Shown here: positions 40,078-40,736 of the stretch, one piece after another
Layout of the letters: every line of letters starts with the position of its first letter
How positions within the stretch are numbered: the first letter of the stretch is position 1
IMG/VR virus record: IMGVR_UViG_3300025652_000164
Span: 1-40,736 of that record
Direction: 5' to 3' (one strand)
Length of the DNA stretch: 40,736 nucleotides
DNA from: a virus
The notes under the pieces: model-generated
What the model was told of the DNA's origin: nothing
What the model saw: only the letters and a program-made list of their open reading frames with translations
Databases searched by the model: none
Program-made: the position numbers and the translations under genes

Positions 40078-40353
40078 TCAATCTTCATATTCACCACTAT
40101 CTTCATCTAAATCTCCTATATAGGTATCGATAAATTGAGGTGAGCTAGCTACAACTGTCATTATACCAGGTTTTAGCTCCTTTACAAACGTGATATCCAG
40201 CAGTAAGATGTCAGATTTTAAAATCTTGAAAATTTCATCCAAATAATCTACCTGTACCTCTAATAGAATTGTATCTCTCTCGTAATCAACGAAATAATCA
40301 TCGGTAAATTCACTAATATTACCCTTGACGTCAAAAAATATATCTTCAACCAT
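40078..40353 (-). CDS. Small acidic hypothetical protein, late
   Basis: 91 residues, strongly acidic (Asp/Glu in clusters, ending DLDEDSGEYED), unrecognised. The middle has alternating hydrophobic residues (DTILLEVQVDYLDEIFKILK), so it may be a small alpha/beta domain. GATAAATA lies exactly 5 bases before the ATG, so it should be late-expressed, between two early units. An acidic DNA-mimic role is one possibility, unsupported beyond composition. Confidence 0.6.
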   Translation of the reverse strand: MVEDIFFDVKGNISEFTDDYFVDYERDTILLEVQVDYLDEIFKILKSDILLLDITFVKELKPGIMTVVASSPQFIDTYIGDLDEDSGEYED

Positions 40354-40358
40354 ATAGA

Positions 40359-40366
40359 TATTTATC
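40359..40366 (-). promoter_or_regulatory. Late promoter element GATAAATA, 5 bases before ATG
   Basis: Minus strand: GATAAATA, TCTAT, ATG at 40353. Confidence 0.6.
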
Positions 40367-40376
40367 GGAACTATGA

Positions 40377-40382
40377 TATAAT
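40377..40382 (+). promoter_or_regulatory. Early -10 element TATAAT, 5 bases before ATG
   Basis: TATAAT followed by 5 bases and the ATG at 40388. I do not see a good -35 at 16-18 bases, so the call is tentative. Confidence 0.45.
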
Positions 40383-40387
40383 AATGT

Positions 40388-40736
40388 ATGGCTAGAAAGA
40401 AAAAGATATATAATTACGAGTTTATTGATTGCAAGCAATCTTTACCGAGTTCTGTTTTGGTTAAATGTTCCAAGACAGGCGAACAGGTAAGGATGTACCA
40501 TAAGCAATTAATTAAGCTTATACAAAATAAGTATCGCAATAACTGGAGCTTATTCAAAGCGTCTTATATTAAGAAGGGTAACAAGACTGATCCTGATGTA
40601 GATACAAGCGAAGAGTATAATACACGCCCGGAAGGGTATCGTAAGTATCTCATTACTAGCTATATGTGGTTCAAGCAAGAGTTAAGTCTAGATGAATCAC
40701 AAAAAGCAGCAAAGTTAGAATTTCTAGATAAGTGCT
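40388..40736 (+). CDS. Unknown early protein, 3' end cut by window
   Basis: 116 codons are open to the window edge. It starts MARKKKIYNYEFIDC, is basic, and has CSKTGEQVRMYHKQLIKLIQ followed by an aromatic helix (about 28-60), with only a few cysteines, so no obvious zinc finger in the visible part. Family not recognised. Codon use (AAG, CGC, CGT) is like that of the early clamp-loader gene. It reads divergently from the late acidic gene. Confidence 0.6.
   Translation, partial: MARKKKIYNYEFIDCKQSLPSSVLVKCSKTGEQVRMYHKQLIKLIQNKYRNNWSLFKASYIKKGNKTDPDVDTSEEYNTRPEGYRKYLITSYMWFKQELSLDESQKAAKLEFLDKC

Noticed and set aside
1-40736. tRNA genes, CRISPR arrays, insertion sequences, attachment sites
   Set aside because: None seen. 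Intergenic gaps are at most about 100 bases and are accounted for by promoters and two terminators.

Overview
The window is part of the late (virion) region of an AT-rich T4-like myovirus. The evidence is a set of recognisable T4-type proteins: large terminase (gp17), contractile tail sheath (gp18), tail tube (gp19), neck protein gp14, baseplate wedge proteins gp6, gp25 and gp53, a gp44-type clamp-loader ATPase, and many promoters of the T4 late type (TATAAATA). The low GC, the paralogous fibre proteins with peptidase S74 chaperone tails, and the GMP reductase and family 9 glycosyltransferase genes resemble marine T4-like phages. The host cannot be named. The -35/-10 promoters of the early genes (TTGAAA/TATAAT, TTGATA/TATAAT) suggest an ordinary sigma70-type host polymerase.

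Layout. 1-4390: small virion-associated genes on both strands (several with a shared short N-terminal helix), a membrane zinc-ribbon protein, neck protein gp14 and a nested prohead-core-like gene. 4406-19307 (+): terminase, tube-like protein, sheath, two small fibre-like proteins, tube, tube-initiator-like protein, tape measure with four tandem repeats, two hub/assembly proteins, tube-cap-like protein, gp53, hub-like protein and one unknown. 19300-21906: a small early-type island (dUTPase, 34-residue basic peptide, clamp loader) between two minus-strand late genes, one of them small-terminase-like. 21955-31268 (+): large adhesion/fibre proteins (LamG-like, beta-propeller, two S74 fibres). 31265-37891 (-): baseplate wedge operon running the other way (gp25, gp6, PKD-domain protein, large wedge-position protein). 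37948-40077 (+): early operon with a 65-residue protein, GMP reductase and glycosyltransferase. 40078-40736: a late acidic protein and a truncated early gene. No stretch over 300 bases lacks a gene. I saw no tRNA, CRISPR array or insertion sequence.

The main observation is regulatory. Almost every gene or operon head that is not translationally coupled to the gene before it has a T4-type late element (NNTAAATA) whose last base lies 5 or 6 bases before the start codon, with no Shine-Dalgarno sequence. If transcription starts where it does in T4, these mRNAs begin at or within a base or two of the start codon, so they are leaderless. The early genes show the same geometry, with TATAAT 5-7 bases before ATG. 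One perfect 12-base palindrome, present twice, serves divergent start codons, and one late element lies in frame inside a coding region and would produce a nested second protein. Genes inside operons instead overlap or abut their neighbours.
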